64,000 nucleotides of DNA from Asterochloris sp. CNOR1 (GCA_963969365.1 OZ017756.1:310001-374000); one strand, 5' to 3'; counted from the first letter of the stretch, positions 38,201-49,339 are shown. Notes: a model not told the origin generated them from the sequence alone. A program made the numbers and translations.

Positions 38201-41059
38201 ACAGCAGCCATGTGAATACTCAGCAGCAGCAGACATACCCAGGAAAGACAGCACAGGCTGAACTCATGGCAAATGCCCTGACTTGGCCAGACACAAGCGT
38301 AGCAGGAAGCCTATGCAGACAGCCAAGAGTGCAACAGTGCAGCAAGGCAGAGCCTATGGGCTGAGTCTGCCGGCAGGCTGAGTCTGTCCCTGCTGGGAGC
38401 CTTCTGATGGCAGCGCAGCACACAAAGACAACACCGACGTCGACTCACTGGGGTGCTGCGTGGGCTGGTGGTAGGTGGCGGCGTCGGTGACGGCGTGCGC
38501 GCTGCGGTGGTGGTAGGTGGCGGCGTCGGTGACGGCGTGCGCGCCGTGGTGGTGGGAGGAGGGGTGGCAGCTGGGGTTGCAGTAGGGCTGACGGGAGTCA
38601 CAGGGCTGCTTGGGGGGCCTGCTGGTGTGGATGGGGCCACAGAGTCGGTGGCGCCCTGGACACACTGCCAGTACACCGCACTCTGGCGGTAGCAGCCGTA
38701 GCCGTCAGGGCAGCAGCCAGAGGCCCTGCAGGGCAGAGCAGTATGCATGCTTCAGGGCTTAGCAGCTGCACCCATCCAGCCAGCCCCCACAGGCCCTGCA
38801 AGGCAGCAGGGTGGGCACCAATTGGACATTGATGGGCGCAACTGCTGCGGGAAAGGTCACATCCTGGCACATGCAGCCGCAGCCATCAAGACAGCAGCCA
38901 AAGGGCCTGCCGGGCAGAACACAAACTGGTTGCGGCACACGCCGCAGTCATGTCAGAGCTTACTGCATCACAAAGCCACACACCACAAGCCATGTCTGTC
39001 TGGCAGAACCCTCAGAGAAGAGCACTTGTGGACGCTGCCAGACGTGAGATGCCAGTGGACCCTGCAAACTTGTGCATCTCCCCAGGCTTGCTGAAGGACT
39101 CAGAAGCCACCACTTGTGGTCGTTGCAGACGCCCGCAGCTCACTGTGAGCTGCCCTGGCGCTACATTTTGCAAAGCAACCACTCTGTGCTGTGTTGGCAG
39201 GTCTGGGGTAGACCCTCACCACTTATGTTGCCATACACACCCGCAGCGACCTGAGAGCTTCTCTGGGGCTGGTTTTTGGCATGGTGACCAATTTGGCACT
39301 TTTGTAGATCTGACTGACCTGCCATGCTGCAGTCCCTCGCAGCTGCAATGGGGCCTCCCTGGGGAGCACCTTCAGCACTGCAGACAACTTGTGTCTTTGT
39401 CTGCAGGTCTGACTGAATCCTCACCACTTGTGGTCGCCGCAGACACCTGCAGCCACCTGGGAGCCTCCCTGACACAATCCGCCGGTGCCACCGCATTGGC
39501 CCCATGTGGCGATTGGGACCGGGCAGGTGCCTATAACTGTGGGGTCACCAGCGAGGTCCATGGCCGTGCGGTTGGCACCCACTATGCACTGCCAATAGTA
39601 CTGCAGGCAGTGGAACGGAAGGCTATGCACTGCCAGTATGACTGCAGGCAACGGAAATGAACATCTTGCAACTGGAAGTCTAGCCTGTGTAGGTGACACA
39701 GAATGGTGGTGGAGGGGGTGCGAGGACACGCCCTTATGCTAAAGGTATTGGTGATCATAAGGAAGCGTTCACAGGTCTGGATGCTCTTGCCACAAAACAG
39801 TTGTCAAGTGAGCGCAGGCTAGCATCACAACAATTGGCGACCTGCCATGCTGCAACACGTAAATAGCCCATTCCAACATGTACACATTGCCAGCCAAACT
39901 GCCAGCATGCACTGGCTCATGCAGCGTTCCAGCCCCCAGGCAGAGGCAGATGCTCACAGCATTGCTCTGGACGCAACCACTGCCAGCCTGGCAACACACT
40001 GTCTGAGCCGAGTTGCTTGTGGAGCCTCCTGCACGAGCAGAGAGCAGAGAGGTTGGTGTGTGTCAGGCACCAGATTCTGATCACTCTGCGATCAAAGCAC
40101 CTCACCCCTGCAGCTAATTAGCATGTGGCAAGGCGGCATGCTGTCACAGGCAAGTCAAGCGGGCAGCCGTCCAGATCTGACAGTTGCAGGGCAGCCTCCA
40201 CAGATGTCAACTGGCGCCGCCACCCAAGGATGCTGGCAGCCACCCACATGTGGCAGCCAGATGCCTGGCAGTGTCATATGGCTCTGCAGCTTCTGGGGCA
40301 GCTGCACCAAGCCTGAAGTGCACTGACATGGAGCAACCTCATGCATGGCAGACGCCCAGATGATTGGGCAGCTGCATGATATCTGTGGCCCCAGAAGTGA
40401 GCAGCGCTTCAGCATAGCAGCCTCCAGAGTCTGGGGCAGCAGTGTGAAGCCGCCAGTATGAGTACTCAATACCACAGGCATGAGCCTTCAGTGCTCACCG
40501 CCGCACTGTGTCCATGCTGCTGAGCAGGCTGGGTTGAGGAGCAGCTTCCGTGATGTAGCTTGACCACCGCCCATCTGTGGCGAGTTCACTGCAGAGCATG
40601 AAAGCCTCAGAAAGGCAGGTAGCTACAACTAAGTGCAAATAGAACGCTGCACGTGCTGGGTCTTGGGGTTGTTGCATACAGGGCACAGTTATATGGCCCA
40701 GACGGCTGTACATTCTAATGCTTAGGTCACAGCACAAATGCTGTGTGCTGGCAAGCAATATACAAGGCCCTGGTGATGGTTAGGATTAGCGTGAATGAAC
40801 CAGGTAATCCATTGGAAACCCTGGGCCCTGCTTATGGGAGCTCACCACAGCCCTGCTTCATGGTAACCGCCCAGGTCTCGCACAGGCTCTGGACTGTTGG
40901 GTTCTTGACCGCCTCGGCTGTTTGGCATTGCTGAACGAACTTCTCGCAAGCCTCTTGGGGAGCCGCTTGCCGGCATGCTGTGCTGCAGAACCCTAGCTCC
41001 AGGGGCTGCCCAGAGGCCAGGGCCACCACGGCCAAGGCGCACAGCAGACGGCGGGCCAT
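32279..41059 (-). CDS. Secreted GH5 endoglucanase-like enzyme with two N-terminal CBM1-like modules
   Basis: Secreted beta-glucanase. Sixteen exons (41059-40846, 40588-40499, 40028-39958, 39600-39425, 38725-38449, 38196-38157, 37782-37674, 37316-37280, 36886-36693, 36121-35947, 35116-34973, 34781-34632, 34177-34043, 33620-33506, 32895-32631, 32357-32279) total 757 codons with every phase matching. Order: signal peptide (MARRLLCALAVVALASG); Cys-rich segment; CBM1-like module 1 (AWTQCGG to YYWQC); module 2 (TWGQCGG to VYWQC); Pro/Thr linker (TARTPSPTPPPTT twice); GH5 barrel. Barrel landmarks: VVLKGIAWYGFGN; NTIKLPFSF; NGFYVMPDWHPG; LLNEPDSYG with the proton donor Glu; HVYGPSV; IIGEYG with the nucleophile Glu; VFWGWNPTSGDTG. 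It probably acts on cellulose or another beta-1,4-glucan. Introns contain decayed exon copies. The many introns argue against recent transfer, though CBM1 modules are mainly fungal. Confidence 0.92.
32925..33200 (-). repeat. Decayed copies of GH5 exon 15 upstream of it
   Basis: Just outside the real exon start (32895), the plus-strand stretch 32931-32964 (AGCCACGCCTGCCAGTGATG) matches the exon's AGCCATACTCGCCAATGATG. A second copy at 33022-33080 extends further into the exon, and a third weak one lies near 33120-33170. The catalytic-Glu codons are altered in the copies. Confidence 0.75.
38471..38551 (-). repeat. 42-bp coding tandem repeat (Pro/Thr linker)
   Basis: Two copies with a 42-bp period, starting 38471 and 38513, each encoding about fourteen residues of the GH5 Pro/Thr linker (core ARTPSPTPPPTT). 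In frame, so it lengthens the linker without breaking it. Confidence 0.85.
38740..38935 (-). repeat. Decayed copies of the CBM1-module-2 exon
   Basis: In the intron upstream of exon 38725-38449, two stretches (about 38815-38770 and 38925-38870) resemble the exon start. The real exon reads ASGCCPDGYGCYRQS; one copy still reads FGCCLDGCGCMCQD. Each begins after a (C/T)(T/C)GCAG-like acceptor. Confidence 0.7.
39060..39350 (-). repeat. Decayed copies of the exon carrying CBM1 module 2 (donor side)
   Basis: Downstream of the exon ending at 39425, the minus strand has repeated relics of its last codons (SQVAAGVCGDHKW). One near 39260-39210 reads SQVAAGVYGN followed by AAGTGGTGAG; another near 39140-39100 reads AAGVCNDHKW. 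Each keeps the exon-donor junction. Confidence 0.65.
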
Positions 41060-41256
41060 GATGTAGAGTGTTGAGCTCACATTTAGAGGATGACCTATTC
41101 TTGGACCTAGAACTGTATCATACGGGCTGCAGCAGCATCAAGGTTCCATTGTTGTGGGAGAGAATCGCAGCAGACAGTGACATGCAAGAGTTCAGATTGA
41201 TGCCTTCATTGACGGCTGCTGTCTGGACTGCTGCCCCCAGCCATGCAAGGCATGAA

Positions 41257-44200
41257 TCACACCTTGCCTGCCAAGTGCAGCGCAGCAAGGCGGTACACGT
41301 CAGAGTGCGCGTCCACAGTCAGCTGCAGCTCCTGGGGGGAGCAGTATCCTCCGCCCATGCAGACCACCAGCGGCACAGCCGCCTTGCGGCAGGAGCGGTA
41401 GACCATCAGATTGCGCTGCTGCAGCCCCTCTCTGCTCACTCCCAGTCTGCAGGCCAGAGATGAATCCTTGGAGCTGCCTAGTGTCCGTCTAACTGCAGTG
41501 CTCAAACTGCTCTGCTCCCACAAAGATATTGTGCTCAACCACAACCTGCAGACCGCAAAGAGCAAGCGCGCAGCTTGGGGCTGGCGGCTTCACAGCTGTC
41601 AGCGCTAAGCTAGCTGCAAACATGTGATATCGGAAGCTGACCATCTGCAGGCTGGTACAGATGGTTAGCAGGCAGCCAGAGTGCAGGCCATAATGAGGTG
41701 GCTTGCCAGGATGATGCCATCTGTAAGCATGACTGCCAGGTCTTGCTGCTTGTTTTGTGCCTGGCCAGCTGAGGAGGTGCAGCCTGAAATCTTACATTGT
41801 CTGCAATAAGCAGAGAATCAACCTGCTAGATATGAGCTGCTCCTCAGCGAACTTTGGTCATGCATTAAAGTGGACCACCTGCCAAACTTGTGCAGGCTGG
41901 CTCGGGCAGTCCCCCACTTCCCAGAGAGTGCTTCTGCAGACCACATGTGGGTGTGTAGCAGTAGTTCACCAGCTGCGAGTTGTGCCCACATGCCAAACTT
42001 GTGCAGGCTGGCTTAGGCTAATAGTCCCCCACCTCCCGGAGTGTACTCCTGTGAAGCGCCTATATGGTGGTGCAGGAGTCCACACGCTCGGAACTGTGCC
42101 CACCTGCCAAACTTGTCCTGCTTTAGCGCATCCACGCCTGCCTGGAAGAAAACCAGCTCTGGCTGGTGGCGCGCAAACAGCAGAGGCAGCCAGTGTTCCA
42201 GCTGGCCGAGGTACTCGTCATCTGCACAGTCGTCAGGCAGGGCCACGTCATACGTGCTGGTGCGGCGAGTGCTCCAGGGCCAGTTCTTGGCGCCTGCGCC
42301 AACAGATTGCCAAAAGCGTGGGGCGGCCTGGTCTGCTGGGTCGTTAGGCATGGCGACACTCTATACGTTGGTGCAGTGGGTAAGATAGGCCCAGCTTCTG
42401 GCGCCTGACCCAGCAGGCAGGCTTGCAGTTGAGTCGCAACCTTCCTGTGCGCCAGGCAGGCCTCAAGCTTCTGCAGAGTGCTAGGTCCTGCTTCTGCCTA
42501 CTGATTGCTACAGGAGTGCAGGGCTCTGGTCACCTCAGGTAGGCGCAGTGGGTTAGAGCAAGCAAGCTAGGCCAGACACAAGGCAGCCCTTGATGGCTGG
42601 TAGCTCACCATGCATGTCAAAAGTGGTCACTCGCTCATCCTGGTGAAAGATGTCTGAGGTTCCGTTGCCCTGCATGCGGTCACCGCTGAGGACAGCGCAG
42701 AAGGCTGCAGGGCAGCACAGCACTTACACGCACAGCAGATGCTACATTGCAGGTGCAATGCAGGAGGCTAGTAGGCAGCTGAGTGCAGCTCAGCACGAGC
42801 AGCGTACTAGGCTAAAGGCAGTACAGCAGGTGCAGCAAGATTGTGAAGGCACAGACCAGAGCAGCAGGCAGCTAGGTGCAGCAACAGTTGCATTTATGAC
42901 AGCGGGCATTGCAGAGGGCTGCTAGGCGCAACAGCAGGTGCATTTGCAGGCACACCAGCCCGCAGCAAGCAGTGGCAACAGTACCTGCACCTCACTTGCT
43001 GACCTGGTGGACGTCAAGATCTGCAGGGAATGCACTGAGCATGAGAGGAGTCATTACTGTACTCACAAGGGTAGCACAGGGGGCCTCCAGATGAAGCTGG
43101 CCACAACCATCATGCACAGGCGACAGCTGACAGCAGACTATCTGGGGAGCCGTCATCTTTTTGAGACAAAGGCAGCACAGCAGGTGAGGGCATGAAGCAC
43201 TGCGCCAGTACGTCACGGCGGCACTGCTGGACCGGCGTGGTCTGGCACAGCAGGGCACAAGGTTGTCGCCTTGTCAATCAACAATGCCAGCACCTTTCCA
43301 ACGGAAAACAATGGACTGGCATAATCTGGCATTCCAGGGCGGAAGGTTGTGAGTTTGAGATCCCAGCAGGTGCCCTGCACCACCCACCAATCACAAGAAT
43401 GCGCTGCAAGCCATACTCGTCAAAGGCTGCCATGGCGCTGACTGCAATGTCATTCCACACGCAGTAGCCCTCGCCGATGTGCCTGAAGGAGTGGTGAGTC
43501 CCACCTGCACAGCAGGTACATCACATAACCTTGGACACTTCTTGAACGTTTTTCTTACCTTAAGAGAGGACAGGCGTGGCCTGCAGCAGGGCCCTAGACG
43601 CATGCCCGTGAAGTGCTGAGCCATTGCCCCTCAATGCCAGCCAAGAGGCAAGCAGGTCCTTTGACAGCATGCATGCCGACTGTTGGAGAGTAAACAAGTG
43701 GGTCTGGCCACCTGCAGCAGCGCCTACAAGCAGCCACGCACAACACTGTTGCAAAGACACTGGTGCAATTCACAAGCCAGGACCCGCGCTCGACCTGCCA
43801 CCAAATCAATGCCAAGCAGTGCCATGTCCATAGGAAAGGCCGACCTCCGGCTGCACAAGGCGCCTGTGCAGATGTGCAGGGTGATGGGCATGCAGAAAGA
43901 AAGCAGATACTGATTGCAGAACAGGGCACCATGGGGGCACTATGGTGCACAGCTTCTCAAGGCCAAACCCACCCGCCAGGTTGCAGGTGATGCCAAGATT
44001 CCACTCCAGAAGGGAGCGAGTCGCTGCCAGCGTGCCCCCGCAGGAGCAGTTGCTGCGCAGCACCAGCTTTGGAGACCAGGGGAACCCAATGCCCCTGACT
44101 TCCTACAGGCAAGCCAAGGCGTCATGCACTCCCATATGTGCAGTCACGGAGCATGGCCAGGCAACAGGTGCTGGTGCAGTTGCCCTCAGGGCTGGCATTT

Positions 44201-45364
44201 TCTCTTTAGCAGGCAGCTGCAAAAGTCATTACACCTCTGCAGGTCGCAATGGTCTGGCGCACTGTTAGCACCTGGCCAGTTCTTGACGCCTGCAGAAGCC
44301 CGCCCTCAAGTCCTGAACACACATAGAACCACCGCCTCCCCACAATGCATGCAGGCAGCATGAGCCGCAACCGGCAGCCAGAAGGCTCAGCATCTGCCCG
44401 AGATGGCAGAACAGGCATCCAGCCAGGTGGGCAACTGCAGGGCAGACTGCTCCAGGACCTGAGACTCTTCCTGAGCATTCATCTCAGGGTCTTTAAGTCC
44501 AGGCTCACCTTTTGGGTCAGCTCGCCGCTGTGGACCCTGGCGACATACTCCGGTGTGTGCACACGCTGCAGCTCCTGTATTGAGGCTGCAGGGGCCTGCC
44601 AGCAGGACATGCAGGAGGTGTCAGCAGATAGATGAGACAACCCCAGTTTTATGCGGTGGTGCTGTTGCCAACATGCCGGCACAGGGATCAAGCAGAGACC
44701 GCAACCCAGTCTGCACAGGCTGCAATGCCCTCCCTGCAGAGAATGTGGGTGGCATCAGCAGATGCATGCAATGCAGTGGTGCTGCTGTCACAGGGAATGG
44801 GCAGAGGATGGCGGCCTAGTCTGGTTGGGATGGCAGGGTTAACAGATAAATGGAACGTGGTGATAGCAGCAGGGAGTGTTGAAGCAGGGCGAACTGGCTT
44901 CACACGAGACAGGTGCCTGCCAGCAGAGCAGGCAGGCAGATAGGGGGAAGGCTGTGAAGCTGCGAGGCTGGGCTTGGCACAGGGGCTGGCTTCACAAAGC
45001 TGCTGCACGCTGCCAGCAGGTGATCCGCAGCAGCAAAAGATCAACTGCAAAAGCTACCAGGGCTTCTCTATGGCAGCAGTTTCACACTTGGTCGGCCTTG
45101 TTCCAAACCTTAGCACTACCTGTCAGGGGCCGGCAGAACTTGACCACAATGTCACCTCTCTGTACTCGATAAGGCCTTGGAGCTCAGAATCGCCCATGAG
45201 CTGCTCCCTGTTTTTCGCATACTTGGTGTCAGGGAATCTGTGCTTTGGGCCCAGAGGCAGTTCCAGATGGTCTGAGTAGTAGGCCAGCAGCGTCCCACTT
45301 TTTGCTGGCTTCCTGATGTGCTCCAAGGCTGCACCGGACAGCTGTGCTATTTCCCTGAAATCCT
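41257..45364 (-). CDS. Histone deacetylase family protein (class IV-like), first exon unresolved
   Basis: Zn-dependent deacetylase, probably of histones or other acetyl-lysine proteins. Exons 45364-45156, 44595-44509, 44102-43973, 43504-43388, 43020-43004, 42669-42609, 42293-42104 and 41446-41257 keep phase. Landmarks: HRFPDTKYAKNREQL; VHTPEYVARVHSGEL; GGTLAATRSLLEW; NLAGGTHHSFRHIGEGYCVW with the catalytic His pair; ILVIDLDVHQGNGTSDIF (Asp and His metal ligands; six of these codons are in a 17-nt microexon); TTFDMHGAKNWPWSTRRTST; DVALPDDCADDEYL; LVFFQAGVDALKQDKFG (third ligand Asp); VVCMGGGY with the transition-state Tyr. The C-terminus is DAHSDVYRLAALHLAGKV. The first exon begins mid-codon, so an upstream exon with the start lies in 45365-45700 but is not identified. 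This pattern resembles the bacterial-like/HDAC11-side family more than RPD3. Confidence 0.9.
41870..42118 (-). repeat. Three copies of an HDAC 5' splice junction
   Basis: The end of exon 42293-42104 and its donor (plus strand CCACCTGCCAAACTTGT at about 42098) recurs at 41985-42003 and 41875-41893, both followed by GCAGGCTGGCT. The copies lie downstream of the exon in transcript order. Confidence 0.8.
43228..43375 (+). repeat. Two-copy element with tRNA-like promoter boxes (possible SINE relic)
   Basis: Two copies with an 84-bp period (from 43228 and 43312). Each has TGGxxxGGC..T(G)GTCTGGCA, then AAGGTTGT. The first contains TGGCACAGCAG, which fits a Pol III A box; the second has GTTTGAGATCCC, close to a B box. 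No cloverleaf folds convincingly. Confidence 0.25.
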
Positions 45365-45717
45365 CTGCAGGTCCAAGGTCAGACTTGATGATCTGTCACA
45401 CTGTGTTGCTGCTAACTATACAGTCAAGGTGAGGTGGCTTTGATGGACCTCAAGAGATGATCAGTGTCAAAGGGGGTGGCTACAGAAGCAGCAGGATGCT
45501 GCCAAGCAGTGGCACCTTGGAGTTGTGGCAGAGAGTGGGTAATCTGCCTGCCTAGTGGTAAATCACGGGGGCAATGTGCTGCTCTGAATATCAGCTGGGT
45601 GAAGCTGGGTCTTCTGAATGTGAGGCCTAGCATGTGAGGTCCTGCATCTAGGGTTTAGGTTAGGGCTGCATTTAGGATCCCTCCTTAGAACATGGTAACC
45701 TTGATGTTCACCGCCAC
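45365..45717. promoter_or_regulatory. Bidirectional region between HDAC and methyltransferase, with telomere-like motif
   Basis: About 350 bp that must contain the missing HDAC first exon and the methyltransferase promoter. At 45648-45665 the plus strand reads CTAGGGTTTAGGTTAGGG, two near-units of the plant/green-algal telomere repeat. Read on the minus strand it contains the telo-box AAACCCTA, a promoter element of many plant translation genes. It lies about 53 bp upstream of the methyltransferase ATG. Confidence 0.5.
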
Positions 45718-48700
45718 ATGATGCTCCTGAGAAGGGGAGTGCATGGCCACTGCTGGTGCAGAGTACAGTCTGCAAGAGCAGCAACATCCAGTGCCACTGT
45801 TCCAAGGAAGACAACCCAGCTGCAGAGGCCGGCCCAGCCATGCAGGATCTGGCAGCCCCAGACATACAAGTCAAGAGTCCTGGAGCTGTTTGACCAGTGG
45901 GCTGGAGAGTGAGTGCAAAGAGGGACTTTTTTGCAGCATGGCGCTGCAAAGTGACACAAACCTCTACCCCCACATGCTGTCACGGCTTCTTCGGTGAATG
46001 CTCTGAATTATGTCCCTTGTGTATCTGACTCCATCAATATGTTTGTGTTCATGCAGCTACCATGAGGGAGACTTCATGCATGGGCCACGAGCCACGCGCC
46101 TGGTGGGCCTGGCAGAGCTGAAACCTGGGGACATTGTCCTGGACATAGCTACAGGCAAGCAGGTGGCCATGAATGGCCCAATGGCCAGATTGCCCTTGAG
46201 CACACATGCGGTGGCTTGCTGCATGTGCCTCATCCCATCACACAGGCTTGCCAGGGTGCCCTGCTGAGCAGGACGTGGGACCATGTTGCATGTGCTGGGC
46301 CCCATCACAGCACATAGGCAGCGGTAGCTCATGCACGTTCCCAGGTATGTCCCAGCCCCGCTGGGGCTCTGCAATGTCTTTAAGAAGTGATCTCCGGTTG
46401 CAGCAGGGCACAGCAGTCAGGTTGCTGGATTTGCTTTGATTCCGTCCTGGGGCACCTGCAGGCACAGGCAGGTGGCTAAGTAGGCCTGCAGACCTGTTTT
46501 GCCCCGCAGATCCAAGGCACAGCAGGCGGGTCCGGGACTGTCTAGTGTGAGCCCTGTGCACCTGCAGGCACAGGTCTGGTGGCAAAGCGGGCCTGCAGAG
46601 CTGTTGGCCCCACAGGGGAGGTTCATGGCCTGGATTTCAGCGAGGGCATGCTGCAGGAGGTCAGTGCTTGCAAGCCGTCTGCAGGCTGCCCGCCGCGCAC
46701 TGCCCTTGTGCTGCGTCACGCTTCACTGCTGCACTCACCACTTTTTGGGCTGCCCTGAGCCTTAGTCGCACATGTCGTGCACGCCTGCAGTCCTCTGCGA
46801 TGTCTTCGCGAGGCTATGCTGCACAGTGCTGCTGTGCGCAGCTGCATCTTCACAACGTGTGATGAACGCTGCACTTGTGGTGCCGCCCTGAGCTAGGCCC
46901 ACACTGCAGAAAGGTCAGTGCTTCAATATCATGGCACTGTTGCACTGCTGCTCACTACGCAGCGCTGCTACACTTTTGGTGCTGCCGTGCACCAGGGCCA
47001 CACCTGTTTGACATGCCTGCAGCGCTCTGCTTGCTCCCTGGCTTGCCCCAGCAGCTGCTGCTGGCAAGCAGCCCTCGTCTCACTTGGCAGCCCTGCATCC
47101 CTGCTGCAGCCCATTCTCTGCTACAGGTATGCGTGACGTGTGCACCCCTGCTGGCAGCATTCCACCCTCCTGGCTTAGCAGGCCACAGCGCCAGCCTAGC
47201 CCTGCACATTGCAGGGCTTGAGCCACCAGGGTGGCTCACTGCGGCTGCGCCTGAACCTGTGCCTGGGACTCGACGACAGCAAGCGCATGGGTGATGCAGA
47301 GCCTGATCGCACCTCTCCTGTTGCAGCTTGAGGCGAGCCCCTGGCTGAGATCTCAACTGCAGAACACTGGAACATGTGTGCTGCTCTACAGGCTCACTCC
47401 TTCTTCCCTGCTGCAGCTGCTAGCCAAGCCATTGATGGCGATGCAAGGACAGAAAGCTCTTCCCTAACGCCTTTGTTGTGAAAGCAGCAGCGTGAGCAGG
47501 AACCCAAAGCGTCCCTCCTGCATGAAAGAGGTCCTAATTCCCTTCAATTTGCCTGATGCAGCTGCAGTCCAGGTTGCGCCTGGGCCCCAATGACGGCAAG
47601 CTCTTCTTGGACGTGGGTGATGTGGAGGAGATAGAATGTGATGACGCCAAGTATGACGCCATTCTCTGCTCAGCAAGCATGAGCTATTTGCTGGACCCGG
47701 TTCAGGCACTGCGCCAGTGGAGATGGTGGCTCAAGCCTGGGGGACGTCTCTGCTTCAACATCGATGCTGCGCCGTGAGTGGCTGCAGCAGTGTCAGCTTG
47801 GGCCCTGGGGGCCACTGCAGCTCAATATTGTTTTGCAATTGTGCACAGCTGCAGCTGCGCTGCACCTCAGTGTCAAGACCAGAGGGGTGTCAGTAAGCGC
47901 CATGAGCTTGTGTTTCAGGTCTTTGGGTCAGCTTGCCTTGGCTTTGATGCTGCACTGCGAGTTGATGCAGCTGGGCGCCTTGCAGCATAGCTTTGGTCAG
48001 CGGCTTCCCAGGCCAGCTGCTGCCCAGGCCACAGAGGCACCGCTGCCTCTGCATCACATGTTGTATTACATGGGAGGGCAGTCACCACAGGTGCCAGCAG
48101 GTGCTGCAGCACGAAGCAGGTGTGGCAGCATCATCTGCGATTCTCGGGTCATTGCGCATATGCATCTGTTCTGGAGCCAGCCACACGCGCACATGCAGCA
48201 GAACATAGAGAGTCCTGCCAGCGATTGGCGTGTGCAGCCCTGAGGAGCATTACCACCATTTGACACCCCAGCATGCTCATGCCTTGACCGCAATGACTGC
48301 AGGTATACTAAGATGACGCATGTGGTGTTTCAGCTGTGCGAGCAGTATGGGCTGCACTTGCAAGAGGCATCAGCCCCATTGGGCACCGCCAAGGCTATCA
48401 GGAAGGTGCTGGCAGATGCTGGCTATCGGGATGTGAAGGTGGGAACCTGTGGGGACATTCAGCCAAGGATGCTCAGACCTGATTGCACTATCATGTTTAC
48501 ACCACATAAGGAACAGCGCTCTTGCAGCTGGCAGAGGTGGCTACAAGATGTTGAGGGCGGCGAAGGACTCCAAAGGCCTCTAAACATGTTCTGCCTGCAT
48601 CATAGCTGGCAAAAGCAGGGGCTATCAGGATGTGAGGAGGAGATATGGGCGCAGTTTGCCTCTGCTGAAGAGGGTGCTCGCACTTGCCAGGCACTGTCAT

Positions 48701-49339
48701 GTCTGCACTGCAATGCAGTTGCTTGCTACAAGCTCGTGCAAAAGGTCGACGGCATTCAAGGTCAGCACGATGTCTTCCTGCCTGCACTAGCACGGAGTCT
48801 GCTGGCAAATGTTGGTTGCCAGATGTCTGGGTGGGGGGTTGAATACTCCTCCTCTGCAGCTCAACGGGCTGCTCTGTACATATGCGCAGTTGGTCTGTGG
48901 CTGCAGACCAGGACGTGCACTGTGCAAAGCAGCTTGTGCCAGTAGGCTCGCTCTGGAAGCTCAGCACCTGCAGGGTGGGGCCTAGGCTGCATGCACTGGA
49001 GGGTGACCTATGTGGGTGTGCAGGGCTGCTCTAGGCGTGTGCAACTGAGGGGCTGGGCGGGCTGACTACGCACTCTGTGCTGTGCAGGTGACAGCCACCG
49101 CTGCAAACTCGCGCCAGGCTGCTGGCAGGAGTCCAGAAGAGTACATTCAGACGCTTTGGGAGATGCACCTGACTGACCTCATGCTCCCCCTACAAGACAT
49201 GCTGACAGAGAAGCAGCTAGAATCTCTGGCAAGCCAATTCAGGGAAGCCATTGAGCCTCTTGTACATGCACTGCCGCGAGACAGGGATGGGGGAGTGGTG
49301 GATGAAACGAGAAAGCTGTGGGCGCGAGCGGTTGCCTAG
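45718..49339 (+). CDS. Class I SAM-dependent methyltransferase (UbiE-like), organelle-targeted
   Basis: Methyl transfer from S-adenosylmethionine; substrate unknown, possibly a small quinone-type or lipid molecule. Six exons (45718-45908, 46057-46154, 46568-46659, 47562-47773, 48303-48438, 49088-49339) give 327 codons, all phases matched. The first exon is a leader rich in Arg/Ser/Thr (MMLLRRGVHGHCWCRVQSAR), suggesting plastid or mitochondrial import, and ends in LELFDQWAGDYHEGDFMHGP. Motif I is VLDIATGTGLVAKRACRAVG, built across a GC-AG intron (donor GCAAGC at 46155). Post-I is VHGLDFSEGMLQE. Later motifs: YDAILCSASMSYLLDPVQAL and WLKPGGRLCFNI. The C-terminal third (LQEASAPLGTAKAIRKVL, then a helical EEYIQTLWEMHLTDLMLP) is unlike standard UbiE. 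Echo copies flank exons 3 and 5. Confidence 0.88.
46453..46510 (+). repeat. Upstream copy of methyltransferase exon 3 junction
   Basis: The stretch 46453-46510 repeats 46559-46613 (the acceptor and first 45 nt of exon 3): both start CACCTGCAGGCACAGG, continue GTGGC(T/A)AAG(T/C)(A/G)GG, then CCTGCAGA(C/G)CTGTT. The copy has an in-frame TAG, so it is not a usable exon start. Confidence 0.85.

Noticed and set aside
38449-38725. CRISPR-like or satellite array (42-bp repeats)
   Set aside because: It is an in-frame Pro/Thr linker repeat in the GH5 gene.
43284-43375. A functional tRNA gene
   Set aside because: Terminal 6-bp pairing (GCACCT with AGGTGC) exists, but no D or anticodon arm folds and the A box is broken in the second copy.
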